Origin: Xylocopa sonorina
Lineage: Eukaryota; Arthropoda; Insecta; Hymenoptera; Apidae
Length of the DNA stretch: 64,000 nucleotides
Reading direction: 5' to 3'
Assembly (NCBI RefSeq): GCF_050948175.1
Contig: NW_027490117.1
Location: forward strand, 1 to 64,000
The notes beneath the pieces are model-generated. The model saw only the letters and a list, made by a program, of their open reading frames with translations. It ran no database searches and was not told the DNA's origin. Made by a program: the position numbers and the translations under genes. This document shows positions 12,460 to 25,720 of this stretch, one piece after another; within the stretch, counting starts at the first letter, position 1; the number at the start of each line of letters is the position of its first letter.

Positions 12460-15400
12460 ATAAATCTTCGCAAATCATATTATATCTTACCATGAAACAT
12501 GGAAATGAGGTGCGATATCGCGTTTTAAGAAGCATTAGAACTCTAATGCTACGATACGTAGACATCTGCTAACGCTATTTCTTTGCAAGCAAGTGTCGCA
12601 TTTACATTCATTTGAAGTGTAGACGTGGAATACATAACACTTCGCAAATCATATTATATCTTATCATGAAACATAGAAATGAGGTGCGATGTCGCGCTTT
12701 AAGAAGCATTAGAGCTCTATCGCTACGATACCTAGACATCTGCAGACGCTATTTCCTAGCAAGGAAGTGTCGCATTTACATTCATTTGAAGTGTAGACGA
12801 GGAATACATAACACTTCGCATATCATATTATATCTTACCATGAAACATAGAAATGAGATACGATATCGTGTTGTAAGGATCATAAGAGCACTATTGCTAC
12901 GATACGTAGACATCTGCAAACGCTATTTCCTAGCAAGGAAGTGTCGCATTTACATTCATGTCAGGTGTAGACGAGGAATACATTACACTTCGCAAATCAT
13001 ATTATATCTTGCCATGAAACATAGAAATGAGATGCGATATCGCGTTCTAGGAAGCATTTGGAAACCATTGCTACGATACGTAGACATCTGCAAACGCTAT
13101 TTCTTTGCAAGGAAGTGTCGCATTTACATTCATTTGAAGTGTAGACGTGAAATACACAAACTTCGCAAATCATATTATATCTTACCATGAAACATAGAAA
13201 TGAGATGCGATATCGCGTTTTAATAAGCATGAGAACCCTACTGCTACGATAGGTAGACACCTGCAAACGCTATTTCCTTTCAAGGAAGTGTCGCATTTAC
13301 ATTCATTTGAATTGTAGACGAGGAATACATCACACTTCGCAAATCATATTATATCTTACCATGAAACATAGAAATGGGATGCGATATTGTGTTTTGAGAA
13401 GCAATAGAACTATATTGCTACGATAGGTAGACATCTGCAAACGCTATTTCCTAGCAAGGAAGTGTCGCATTTACATTCATTTCAGGTGTAGACGAGGAAT
13501 ACATAACACTTCGCAAATCATATTATATCTTACCATGGAACATAGAAATGAGATGCGATATCGCGTTTCAAGAAGCATTAGAACTCTATTGCTACGATAG
13601 GTAGACATCTGCAAACGCTATTTCCTAGCAAGTAAATGTCGCATTTACATTCATTTGAAGTGTAGACGAGGAATACATAACACTTCGCAAATCATATTAT
13701 ATCTTACCATGAAACATAGAAATGAGATGCGATATCGCGTTTTAAGAAGCATTCGAAATCTATTGCTACGATACGTAGACATCTGCAAACGCTATTTCTT
13801 TGCAAGGAAGTGTCGCATTTATATTCATTTGAAGTGTAGACGAGGAATACATAACACTTCGCAAATCATATTATATCTTACCATGGAACATAGAAATGAG
13901 ATGCGATATCGCGTTTTAAGAAGCATTAGAACTCTATTGCTACGATAGGTAGACATATGCAAACGCTATTTCCTTGCGAGGAAGTGTCGCATTTACATTC
14001 ATATGAAGTGTAGACGAGGAATACATAACACTTCGCAAATCATATTATATCTTACCATGAAACATAGAAATGAGATGCGATATCGCGTTTTAAGAAGCAT
14101 TAGAACTCTATCGCTACGATACCTAGACATCTGCAGACGCTATTTCCTAGCAAGGAAATTTCGCATTTACATTCATTTGAAGTGTAGACGAGGAATACAT
14201 AACACTTCGCAAATCATATTATATCTTACCATGAAACATAGAAATGAGATGCGATATCGCGTTTTGAGAAGCATTGGAACTCTATTGCTACGATAGGTAG
14301 ACATATGCAAACGCTATTTCCTTGCAAGGAAGTGTCGCATTTACATTCATATGAAGTGTAGGCGAGGAATACATCACACTTCGCAAATCATATTATATCT
14401 TACCATGAAACATAGAAATGAGTTGCGATACCGCGTTTTAAGAATCATAAGAACTATATTGCTACGATAGGTAGACATATGCAAACGCTATTTCCTTGCG
14501 AGGAAGTGTCGCATTTACATTCATATGAAGTGTAGACGAGGAATACATAACACTTCGCAAATCATATTATATCTTACCATGAAACATAGAAATGAGATGC
14601 GATATCGCGTTTTAAGAAGCATTAGAACTCTATCGCTACGATACCTAGACATCTGCAGACGCTATTTCCTAGCAAGGAAATTTCGCATTTACATTCATTT
14701 GAAGTGTAGACGAGGAATACATAACACTTCGCAAATCATATTATATCTTACCATGAAACATAGAAATGAGATGCGATATCGCGTTTTGAGAAGCATTAGA
14801 ACTCTATTGCTACGATAGGTAGACATATGCAAACGCTATTTCCTTGCAAGGAAGTGTCGCATTTACATTCATATGAAGTGTAGACGAGGAATACATCACA
14901 CTTCGCAAATCATATTATATCTTACCATGAAACATAGAAATGAGTTGCGATACCGCGTTTTAAGAATCATAAGAACTATATTGCTACGATAGGTAGACAT
15001 CTGCAAACGCTATTTCCTTGCAAGGAAGTGTCGCATTTACATTCATATGAAGTGTAGACGAGGAATACATAGCACTTCGCAAATCATATTATATCCTACC
15101 ATGAAACATAGAAATGAGATGCGATATCGCGTTTCAAGAAGCATTAGAATTCTATTGCTACGATTGGTAGACATCTGCAAACTCTATTTCCTAGCAAGTA
15201 AATGTCGCATTTACATTCATTTGAAGTGTAGACGAGGAATACATAACACTTCGCAAATCATATTATATCTTACCATGACACATAGAAATGAGATGCGATA
15301 TCGCGTTTTAATAAGCATGAGAACCCTACTGCTACGATAGGTAGACATCTGCAAACGCTATTTCCTTTCAAGGAAGTGTCGCATTTACATTCATTTGAAT

Positions 15401-17852
15401 TGTAGACGAGGAATACATCACACTTCGCAAATCATATTATATCTTACCATGAAACATAGAAATGAGATGCGATATTGTGTTTTGAGAAGCAATAGAACTC
15501 TATCGCTACGATACCTAGACATCTGCAGACGCTATTTCCTTTCAAGGAAGTGTCGCATTTACATTTATTTGAAGTGTAGACGAGGAGTACATAAAACTTC
15601 GCAAATCATATTATATCTTACCATGAAACATGGAAATGAGGTGCGATATCGCGTTTTAAGAAACATTAGAACTCTATTGCTACGATACCTAGACATCTGC
15701 AGACGCTATTTCCTAGCAAGGAAGTGTCGCATTTACATTCATTTGAAGTGTAGACGAGGAATACATAACACTTCGCATATCATATTATATCTTACCATGA
15801 AACATAGAAATGAGATACGATATCGCGTTGTAAGAATCATAAGAACACTATTGCTACGATACGTAGACATCTGCTAACGCTATTTCTTTGCAAGGAAGTG
15901 TCGCATTTACATTCATTTGAAGTGTAGACGAGGAATACATAACACTTCGCATATCATATTATATCTTACCATGAAACATAGAAATGAGATACGATATCGC
16001 GTTGTAAGGATCATAAGAACACTATTGCTACGATACGTAGACATCTGCAAACGCTATTTCCTAGCGAGGAAGTGTCGCATTCACATTCATTTGAAGTGTA
16101 GACGAGGAATACATAACACTTCGCAAATCATATTATATCTTACCATGAAACATAGAAATGAGTTGCGATACCGCGTTTTAAGAATCATAAGAACTATATT
16201 GCTACGATAGGTAGACATCTGCTAACGCTATTTCTTTGCAAGGAAGAGTCGCATTTACATTCATTTGAAGTGTAGACGTGGAATACATAACACTTCGCAA
16301 ATCATATTATATCTTACCATGAAACATAGAAATGAGGTGCGATGTCGCGCTTTAAGAAGCATTAGAACTCTATCGCTACGATACCTAGACATCTGCAGAC
16401 GCTATTTCCTAGCAAGGAAGTGTCGCATTTACATTCATTTGAAGTGTAGACGAGGAATACATAACACTTCGCATATCATATTATATCTTACCATGAAACA
16501 TAGAAATGAGATACGATATCGCGTTGTAAGGATCATAAGAACACGATTGCTACGATACGTAGACATCTGCAAACGCTATTTCCTAGCGAGGAAGTGTCGC
16601 ATTCACATTCATTTGAAGTGTAGACGAGGAATATATAACACTTCGCAAATCATATTATATCTTACCATGAAACATAGAAATGAGTTGCGATATCGCGTTT
16701 TAAAAAGCATTAGAAATCTATTGCTACGATACGTAGACATCTGCAAACGCTATTTCTTTGCAAGGAAGTGTCGCATTTACATTCATTTGAAGTGTAGACG
16801 AGGAATACATAACACTTCGCAAATCATATTATATCTTACCATGGAACATAGAAATGAGATGCGATATCGCGTTTTAAGAAGCATTAGAACTCTATTGCTA
16901 CGATAGGTAGACATATGCAAACGCTATTTCCTTGCGAGGAAGTGTCGCATTTACATTCATATGAAGTGTAGACGAGGAATACATAACACTTCGCAAATCA
17001 TATTATATCTTACCATGAAACATAGAAATGAGATGCGATATCGCGTTTTAAGAAGCATTAGAACTCTATCGCTACGATACCTAGACATCTGCAGACGCTA
17101 TTTCCTAGCAAGGAAAGTTCGCATTTACATTCATTTGAAGTGTAGATGAGGAATACATAACACTTCGCAAATCATATTATATCTTACCATGAAACACAGA
17201 AATGAGATGCGATATCGCGTTTTGAGAAGCATTAGAACTCTATTGCTACGATACCTAGACATCTGCAGACGCTATTTCCTAGCAAGGAAAGTTCGCATTT
17301 ACATTCATTTGAAGTGTAGACGAGGAATACATAACACTTCGCAAATCATATTATATCTTACCATGAAACATAGAAATGAGATGCGATATCGCGTTTTGAG
17401 AAGCATTAGAACTCTATTGCTACGATACGTAGACATATGCAAACGCTATTTTCTTGCAAGGAAGTGTCGCATTTACATTCATATGAAGTGTAGACGAGGA
17501 ATACATAACACTTCGCAAATCATATTATATCTTACCATGAAACATAGAAATGAGATGCGATATCGCGTTTTAAGAAGCATTAGAACTCTATCGCTACGAT
17601 ACCTAGACATCTGCAGACGCTATTTCCTAGCAAGGAAAGTTCGCATTTACATTTATTTGAAGTGTAGACGAGGAATACATAACACTTCGCAAATCATATT
17701 TTATCTTACCATGAAACATAGAAATGAGATGCGATATCGCGTTTTGAGAAGCATTAGAACTCTATTGCTACGATAGGTAGACATATGCAAACGCTATTTC
17801 CTTGAAAGGAAGTGTCGCATTTACATTCATATGAAGTGTAGACGAGGAATAC
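12460..17852 (+). repeat. 26-monomer higher-order repeat, copy B, expanded to 31 monomers
   Basis: Copy B matches copy A at offset 4,523 up to about 15,813, then resumes at offset 5,393 from about 16,678 to 17,852. The offset grows by exactly 870 bp, or five monomers, so copy B gained (or copy A lost) five monomers in the middle. Differences from copy A include ACGTAGAC versus ACGTGGAC near 12,906 and CTTGCC versus CTTACC near 13,010. At the right end the copy switches from TAAATC (as at 12,459) to TCACAC. Confidence 0.88.
15814..16677 (+). repeat. Five-monomer insertion inside copy B
   Basis: These five monomers are absent from the corresponding point of copy A (about 11,290). They are of the TTGTAAGGATC, CATATCATATT and GGTGCGATGTCGCGC classes. 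Related three-monomer sets repeat at about 19.2-20.2 kb and 22.2-22.9 kb with 522-bp and 348-bp spacing. They were therefore probably acquired by exchange with another part of the same array, not from outside. Edges are uncertain by tens of bases because flanking monomers are nearly identical. Confidence 0.7.
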
Positions 17853-20620
17853 ATCACACTTCGCAAATCATATTATATCCTACCATGAAACATAGAAATG
17901 AGATGCGATATCGCGTTTCAAGAAGCATTAGAATTCTATTGCTACGATTGGTAGACATCTGCAAACTCTATTTCCTAGCAAGTAAATGTCGCATTTACAT
18001 TCATTTGAAGTGTAGACGAGGAATACATAACACTTCGCAAATCATATTATATCTTACCATGACACATAGAAATGAGATGCGATATCGCGTTTTAATAAGC
18101 ATGAGAACCCTACTGCTACGATAGGTAGACATCTGCAAACGCTATTTCCTTTCAAGGAAGTGTCGCATTTACATTCATTTGATGTGTAGACGAGGAGTAC
18201 ATAAAACTTCGCAAATCATATTATATCTTACCATGAAACATGGAAATGAGGTGCGATATCGCGTTTTAAGAAGCATTAGAACTCTATCGCTACGATACCT
18301 AGACATGTGCAGACGCTATTTCCTAGCAAGGAAATGTCGCATTCACATTCATTTGAAGTGTAGACGAGGAATACATAACACTTCGCAAATCATATTATAT
18401 CTTACCATGAAACATAGAAATGAGATGCGATATCGCGTTTTAAGAAGCATTAGAACTCTATCGCTACGATACCTAGACATCTGCAGACGCTATTTCCTAG
18501 CAAGGAAAGTTCGCATTTACATTCATTTGAAGTGTAGACGAGGAATACATAACACTTCGCAAATCATATTATATCTTACCATGAAACATAGAAATGAGAT
18601 GCGATATCGCGTTTTGAGAAGCATTAGAACTCTATTGCTACGATAGGTAGACATATGCAAACGCTATTTCCTTGAAAGGAAGTGTCGCATTTACATTCAT
18701 ATGAAGTGTAGACGAGGAATACATCACACTTCGCAAATCATATTATATCTTACCATGAAACATAGAAATGAGATGCGATATTGTGTTTTGAGAAGCAATA
18801 GAACTCTATCGCTACGATACCTAGACATCTCCAGACGCTATTTCCTTTCAAGGAAGTGTCGCATTTACATTCATTTGAAGTGTAGACGAGGAGTACATAA
18901 AACTTCGCAAATCATAATATATCTTACCATGAAACATGGAAATGAGGTGCGATATCGCGTTTTAAGAAACATTAGAACTCTATTGCTACGATACCTAGAC
19001 ATCTGCAGACGCTATTTCCTAGCAAGGAAGTGTCGCATTTACATTCATTTGAAGTGTAGACGAGGAATACATAACACTTCGCATATCATATTATATCTTA
19101 CCATGAAACATAGAAATGAGATACGATATCGCGTTGTAAGAATCATAAGAACACTATTGCTACGATACGTAGACATCTGCTAACGCTATTTCTTTGCAAG
19201 GAAGTGTCGCATTTACATTCATTTGTAGTGTAGACGTGGAATACATAACACTTCGCAAATCATATTATATCTTACCATGAAACATAGAAATGAGGTGCGA
19301 TGTCGCGCTTTAAGAAGCATTAGAACTCTATCGCTACGATACCTAGACATCTGCAGACGCTATTTCCTAGCAAGGAAGTGTCGCATTTACATTCATTTGA
19401 AGTGTAGACGAGGAATACATAACACTTCGCATATCATATTATATCTTACCATGAAACATAGAAATGAGATACGATATCGCGTTGTAAGGATCATAAGAAC
19501 ACTATTGCTACGATACGTAGACATCTGCAAACGCTATTTCCTAGCGAGGAAGTGTCGCATTCACATTCATTTGAAGTGTAGACGAGGAATACATAACACT
19601 TCGCAAATCATATTATATCTTACCATGAAACATAGAAATGAGATGCGATACCGCGTTTTAAGAATCATAAGAACTATATTGCTACGATAGGTAGACATCT
19701 GCTAACGCTATTTCTTTGCAAGGAAGTGTCGCATTTACATTCATTTGAAGTGTAGACGTGGAATACATAACACTTCGCAAATCATATTATATCTTACCAT
19801 GAAACATAGAAATGAGGTGCGATGTCGCGCTTTAAGAAGCATTAGAACTCTATCGCTACGATACCTAGACATCTGCAGACGCTATTTCCTAGCAAGGAAG
19901 TGTCGCATTTACATTCATTTGAAGTGTAGACGAGGAATACATAACACTTCGCATATCATATTATATCTTACCATGAAACATAGAAATGAGATACGATATC
20001 GCGTTGTAAGGATCATAAGAACACTATTGCTACGATACGTAGACATCTGCAAACGCTATTTCCTAGCGAGGAAGTGTCGCATTCACATTCATTTGAAGTG
20101 TAGACGAGGAATACATAACACTTCGCAAATCATATTATATCTTACCATGAAACATAGAAATGAGTTGCGATATCGCGTTTTAAGAAGCATTAGAAATCTA
20201 TTGCTACGATACGTAGACATCTGCAAACACTATTTCTTTGCAAGGAAGTGTCGCATTTACATTCATTTGAAGTGTAGACGAGGAATACATAACACTTCGC
20301 AAATCATATTATATCTTACCATGGAACATAGAAATGAGATGCGATATCGCGTTTTAAGAAGCATTAGAACTCTATTGCTACGATAGGTAGACATATGCAA
20401 ACGCTATTTCTTTGCGAGGAAGTGTCGCATTTACATTCATATGAAGTGTAGACGAGGAATACATAACACTTCGCAAATCATATTATATCTTACCATGAAA
20501 CATAGAAATGAGATGCGATATCGCGTTTTAAGAAGCATTAGAACTCTATCGCTACGATACCTAGACATCTGCAGACGCTATTTCCTAGCAAGGAAAGTTC
20601 GCATTTACATTCATTTGAAG
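16265..20620 (+). repeat. 20-monomer (3,480-bp) spaced homology
   Basis: The segment at about 16,265-17,140 matches about 19,745-20,620 at an offset of exactly 3,480 bp (20 x 174). Both run through the GGTGCGATGTCGCGC, CATATCATATT, TTGTAAGGATC and CATGGAACATAG monomers in the same order. Small differences include AAAAAGCATT versus AAGAAGCATT and GAATATATAAC versus GAATACATAAC. The intervening 17.1-19.7 kb holds other monomers of the same block, including a stretch at about 17,850-18,175 that matches about 15,070-15,390 at offset 2,784. Confidence 0.75.
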
Positions 20621-22969
20621 TGTAGACGAGGAATACATAACACTTCGCAAATCATATTATATCTTACCATGAAACATAGAAATAAGATGCGATATCGCGT
20701 TTTGAGAAGCATTAGAACTCTATTGCTACGATAGGTAGACATATGCAAACGCTATTTTCTTGCAAGGAAGTGTCGCATTTACATTCATATGAAGTGTAGA
20801 CGAGGAATACATAACACTTCGCAAATCATATTATATCTTACCATGAAACATAGAAATGAGATGCGATATCGCGTTTTAAGAAGCATTAGAACTCTATCGC
20901 TACGATACCTAGACATCTGCAGACGCTATTTCCTAGCAAGGAAAGTTCGCATTTACATTCATTTGAAGTGTAGACGAGGAATACATAACACTTCGCAAAT
21001 CATATTATATCTTACCATGAAACATAGAAATGAGATGCGATATCGCGTTTTAAGAAGCATTAGAAATCTATTGCTACGATACGTAGACATCTGCAAACGC
21101 TATTTCTTTGCAAGGAAGTGTCGCATTTACATTCATTTGAAGTGTAGACGAGGAATACATAACACTTCGCAAATCATATTATATCTTACCATGGAACATA
21201 GAAATGAGATGCGATATCGCGTTTTAAGAAGCATTAGAACTCTATTGCTACGATAGGTAGACATATGCAAACGCTATTTCCTTGCGAGGAAGTGTTGCAT
21301 TTACATTCACATGAAGTGTAGACGAGGAATACATAACACTTCGCAAATCATATTATATCTTACCATGAAACATAGAAATGAGATGCGATATCGCGTTTTA
21401 AGAAGCATTAGAACTCTCTCGCTACGATACCTAGACATCTGCAGACGCTATTTCCTAGCAAGGAAAGTTCGCATTTACGTTCATTTGAAGTGTAGACGAG
21501 GAATACATAACACTTCGCAAATCATATTTTATCTTACCATGAAACATAGAAATGAGATGCGATATCGCGTTTTGAGAAGCATTAGAACTCTATTGCTACG
21601 ATAGGTAGACATATGCAAACGCTATTTCCTTGAAAGGAAGTGTCGCATTTACATTCATATGAAGTGTAGACGAGGAATACATCACACTTCGCAAATCATA
21701 TTATATCTTACCATGAAACATAGAAATGAGATGCGATATTGTGTTTTGAGAAGCAATAGAACTCTATCGCTACGATACCTAGATATCTCCAGACGCTATT
21801 TCCTTTCAAGGAAGTGTCGCATTTACATTCATTTGAAGTGTAGACGAGGAGTACATAAAACTTCGCAAATCATATTATATCTTACCATGAAACATGGAAA
21901 TGAGGTGCGATATCGCGTTTTAAGAAACATTAGAACTCTATTGCTACGATACCTAGACATCTGCAGACGCTATTTCCTAGCAAGGAAGTGTCGCATTTAC
22001 ATTCATTTGAAGTGTAGACGAGGAATACATAACACTTCGCATATCATATTATATCTTACCATGAAACATAGAAATGAGATACGATATCGCGTTGTCAGAA
22101 TCATAAGAACACTATTGCTACGATACGTAGACATCTGCTAACGCTATTTCTTTGCAAGGAAGTGTCGCATTTACATTCATTTGAAGTGTAGACGTGGAAT
22201 ACATAACACTTCGCAAATCATATTATATCTTACCATGAAACATAGAAATGAGGTGCGATGTCGCGCTTTAAGAAGCATTAGAACTCTATCGCTACGATAC
22301 CTAGACATCTGCAGACGCTATTTCCTAGCAAGTAAGTGTCGCATTTACATTCATTTGAAGTGTAGACGAGGAATAGATAACACTTCGCATATCATATTAT
22401 ATCTTACCATGAAACATAGAAATGAGATACGATATCGCGTTGTAAGGATCATAAGAACACTATTGCTACGATACGTAGACATCTGCAAACGCTATTTCCT
22501 AGCGAGGAAGAGTCGCATTTACATTCATTTGAAGTGTAGACGTGGAATACATAACACTTCGCAAATCATATTATATCTTACCATGAAACATAGAAATGAG
22601 GTGCGATGTCGCGCTTTAAGAAGCATTAGAACTCTATCGCTACGATACCTAGACATCTGCAGACGCTATTTCCTAGCAAGGAAGTGTCGCATTTACATTC
22701 ATTTGAAGTGTAGACGAGGAATACATAACACTTCGCATATCATATTATATCTTACCATGAAACATAGAAATGAGATACGATATCGCGTTGTAAGGATCAT
22801 AAGAACACTATTGCTACGATACGTAGACATCTGCAAACGCTATTTCCTAGCGAGGAAGTGTCGCATTCACATTCATTTGAAGTGTAGACGAGGAATACAT
22901 AACACTTCGCAAATCATATTATATCTTACCATGAAACATAGAAATGAGTTGCGATATCACGTTTTAAGA
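20360..22969 (+). repeat. 15-monomer higher-order repeat, copy A
   Basis: The first copy of a 2,610-bp unit, exactly 15 x 174, matched to the right as far as about 22,510. Order markers are GGAAAGTTCGC monomers, a CATGGAACATAG monomer, GTGTTTTGAGAAGCAATAG, ATCTCCAGACGC, GGAGTACATAAAACTTC and GGTGCGATGTCGCGC. Its last part carries an extra 348-bp dimer (about 22,181-22,528 repeated at 22,529-22,876). Private differences include AAATAAGATGC near 20,680 and AGATATCTCC near 21,783. Confidence 0.85.
22181..22876 (+). repeat. Tandem two-monomer (348-bp) duplication
   Basis: Two consecutive dimers each read GGTGCGATGTCGCGC then CATATCATATT then TTGTAAGGATC. The first dimer carries private changes (CAAGTAAGTG near 22,331 and GAATAGATAAC near 22,373). 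The join is a hybrid monomer near 22,501-22,520: AGCGAGG from one class followed by AAGAGTCGCATTTAC from another, the latter shared with about 16,245. This looks like a crossover junction preserved inside a single monomer. Confidence 0.75.
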
Positions 22970-25120
22970 AGCATTAGAACTCTATTGCTACGATAGGTAG
23001 ACATATGCAAACGCTATTTTCTTGCAAGGAAGTGTCGCATTTACATTCATATGAAGTGTAGACGAGGAATACATAACACTTCGCAAATCATATTATATCT
23101 TACCATGAAACATAGAAATGAGATGCGATATCGCGTTTTAAGAAGCATTAGAACTCTATCGCTACGATACCTAGACATCTGCAGACGCTATTTCCTAGCA
23201 AGGAAAGTTCGCATTTACATTCATTTGAAGTGTAGACGAGGAATACATAACACTTCGCAAATCATATTATATCTTACCATGAAACATAGAAATGAGATGC
23301 GATATCGCGTTTTGAGAAGCATTAGAACTCTATTGCTACGATAGGTAGACATATGCAAACGCTATTTCCTTGCGAGGAAGTGTTGCATTTACATTCATAT
23401 GAAGTGTAGACGAGGAATACATAACACTTCGCAAATCATATTATATCTTACCATGAAACATAGAAATGAGATGCGATATCGCGTTTTAAGAAGCATTAGA
23501 ACTCTCTCGCTAGGATACCTAGACATCTGCAGACGCTATTTCCTAGCAAGGAAAGTTCGCATTTACATTCATTTGAAGTGTAGACGAGGAATACATAACA
23601 CTTCGCAAATCATATTATATCTTACCATGAAACATAGAAATGAGATGCGATATCGCGTTTTAAGAAGCATTAGAAATCTATTGCTACGATACGTAGACAT
23701 CTGCAAACGCTATTTCTTTGCAAGGAAGTGTCGCATTTACATTCATTTGAAGTGTAGACGAGGAATACATAACACTTCGCAAATCATATTATATCTTACC
23801 ATGGAACATAGAAATGAGATGCGATATCGCGTTTTAAGAAGCATTAGAACTCTATTGCTACGATAGGTAGACATATGCAAACGCTATTTCCTTGCGAGGA
23901 AGTGTTGCATTTACATTCATATGAAGTGTAGACGAGGAATACATAACACTTCGCAAATCATATTATATCTTACCATGAAACATAGAAATGAGATGCGATA
24001 TCGCGTTTTAAGAAGCATTAGAACTCTCTCGCTAGGATACCTAGACATCTGCAGACGCTATTTCCTAGCAAGGAAAGTTCGCATTTACATTCATTTGAAG
24101 TGTAGACGAGGAATACATAACACTTCGCAAATCATATTATAACTTACCATGAAACATAGAAATGAGATGCGATATCGCGTTTTGAGAAGCATTAGAAGTC
24201 TATTGCTACGATAGGTAGACATATGCAAACGCTATTTCCTTGAAAGGAAGTGTCGCATTTACATTCATATGAAGTGTAGACGAGGAATACATCACACTTC
24301 GCAAATCATATTATATCTTACCATGAAACATAGAAATGAGATGCGATATTGTGTTTTGAGAAGCAATAGAACTCTATCGCTACGATACCTAGACATCTCC
24401 AGACGCTATTTCCTTTCAAGGAAGTGTCGCATTTACATTCATTTGAAGTGTAGACGAGGAGTACATAAAACTTCGCAAATCATATTATATCTTACCATGA
24501 AACATGGAAATGAGGTGCGATATCGCGTTTTAAGAAACATTAGAACTCTATTGCTACGATACCTAGACATCTGCAGACGCTATTTCCTAGCAAGGAAGTG
24601 TCGCATTTACATTCATTTGAAGTGTAGACGAGGAATACATAACACTTCGCATATCATATTATATCTTACCATGAAACATAGAAATGAGATACGATATCGC
24701 GTTGTAAGAATCATAAGAACACTATTGCTACGATACGTAGACATCTGCTAACGCTATTTCTTTGCAAGGAAGTGTCGCATTTACATTCATTTGAAGTGTA
24801 GACGTGGAATACATAACACTTCGCAAATCATATTATATCTTACCATGAAACATAGAAATGAGGTGCGATGTCGCGCTTTAAGAAGCATTAGAACTCTATC
24901 GCTACGATACCTAGACATCTGCAGACGCTATTTCCTAGCAAGGAAGTGTCGCATTTACATTCATTTGAAGTGTAGACGTGGAATACATAACACTTCGCAT
25001 ATCATATTATATCTTACCATGAAACATAGAAATGAGATACGATATCGCGTTGTAAGGATCATAAGAACAATATTGCTACGATACGTAGACATCTGCAAAC
25101 GCTATTTCCTAGCGAGGAAG
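22970..25120 (+). repeat. 15-monomer higher-order repeat, copy B (partial)
   Basis: This copy matches 20,360-22,510 at offset 2,610 with very few differences. It differs by CTCTCGCTAGGATACC near 23,510 and 24,030 where other copies read CTACGATACC. The marker CTCTCTCGC occurs in both 15-monomer copies (near 21,415, 23,503 and 24,025), which helps order the duplication events. It ends where the array enters the more diverged zone beginning near 25.3 kb. Confidence 0.83.
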
Positions 25121-25329
25121 TGTCGCATTCACATTCATTTGAAGTGTAGACGAGGAATACATAACACTTCGCAAATCATATTATATCTTACCATGAAACA
25201 TAGAAATGAGTTGCGATATCGCGTTTTAGGAAGCATTAGAAATCTATTGCTACGATACGTAGACATCTGCAAACGCTATTTCTTTGCAAGGAAGTGTCGC
25301 ATTTACATTCATTTGAAGTGTAGACGAGG

Positions 25330-25720
25330 AATACATAATACTTCGCAAATCATATTATATCTTACCATGAAACATAGAAATGAGATACGATATCGCGTTG
25401 TAAGAATCATAAGAACACTATTGCTACGATACGTAGACATCAGCAAACGCTATTTCCTAGCGAGGAAGTGTCGCATTCACACTCATTTGAAGTGTAGACG
25501 AGGAATACATATCACTTCGCAAACCATATTACATCTTACCATGAAACATAGAATTGAGATCGATATCGCGTTTTTAAGAATCATAAGAACTGCATTGCTA
25601 GGATACGTAGACATCTGCACACCCTATTTCCTTGCAAGGAAGTGTCGCACTTACCTTCATTTGAAGTGTAGACGAGGAATACATAACACTTCGCAAACCA
25701 TATTATATCTTACCATGAAA
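25330..25720 (+). repeat. Diverged monomer pair, left member
   Basis: This pair has a shared unusual signature: GGAATACATATCAC, CAAACCATATTACATC, GAATTGAGATCGATATCGCG (a base missing before the palindrome and one extra T after it), AACTGCATTGCTAGG and GCACACCCTATTTCC. The same set recurs 3,306 bp (19 x 174) downstream. The compensating -1/+1 changes leave the monomer length at 174 bp. The 58-codon frame is preserved but shifted over about eight codons. Confidence 0.85.

Larger units (their letters stand above)
1676..13166 (+). repeat. Founder 1-bp deletion allele 1 (monomer positions 113-119)
   Basis: Eight monomers read ATACACACACTTCGC or a close relative instead of ATACATAACACTTCGC, so they are 173 bp. 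They lie near 1,680, 2,030, 2,715, 3,590, 5,330, 6,720, 8,630 and 13,153. The last two are the same monomer in the two 26-monomer copies and read CACAAACTT. The allele is absent from the rest of the window. It shifts the periodic reading frame, which is why ORFs there end about 12 codons later. Confidence 0.88.

Noticed and set aside
8089..13190. Two copies of a conserved 192-codon gene at 8,089-8,667 and 12,612-13,190
   Set aside because: Their near-identity comes from the 26-monomer block duplication, and the encoded product is the ordinary 58-residue period ending at a founder 1-bp deletion.
1582..13266. Minus-strand open frames of 67-89 codons
   Set aside because: They are antisense shadows of the same monomers and appear only where allele 1 (the 1-bp deletion) joins two frames. 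They have no independent support.
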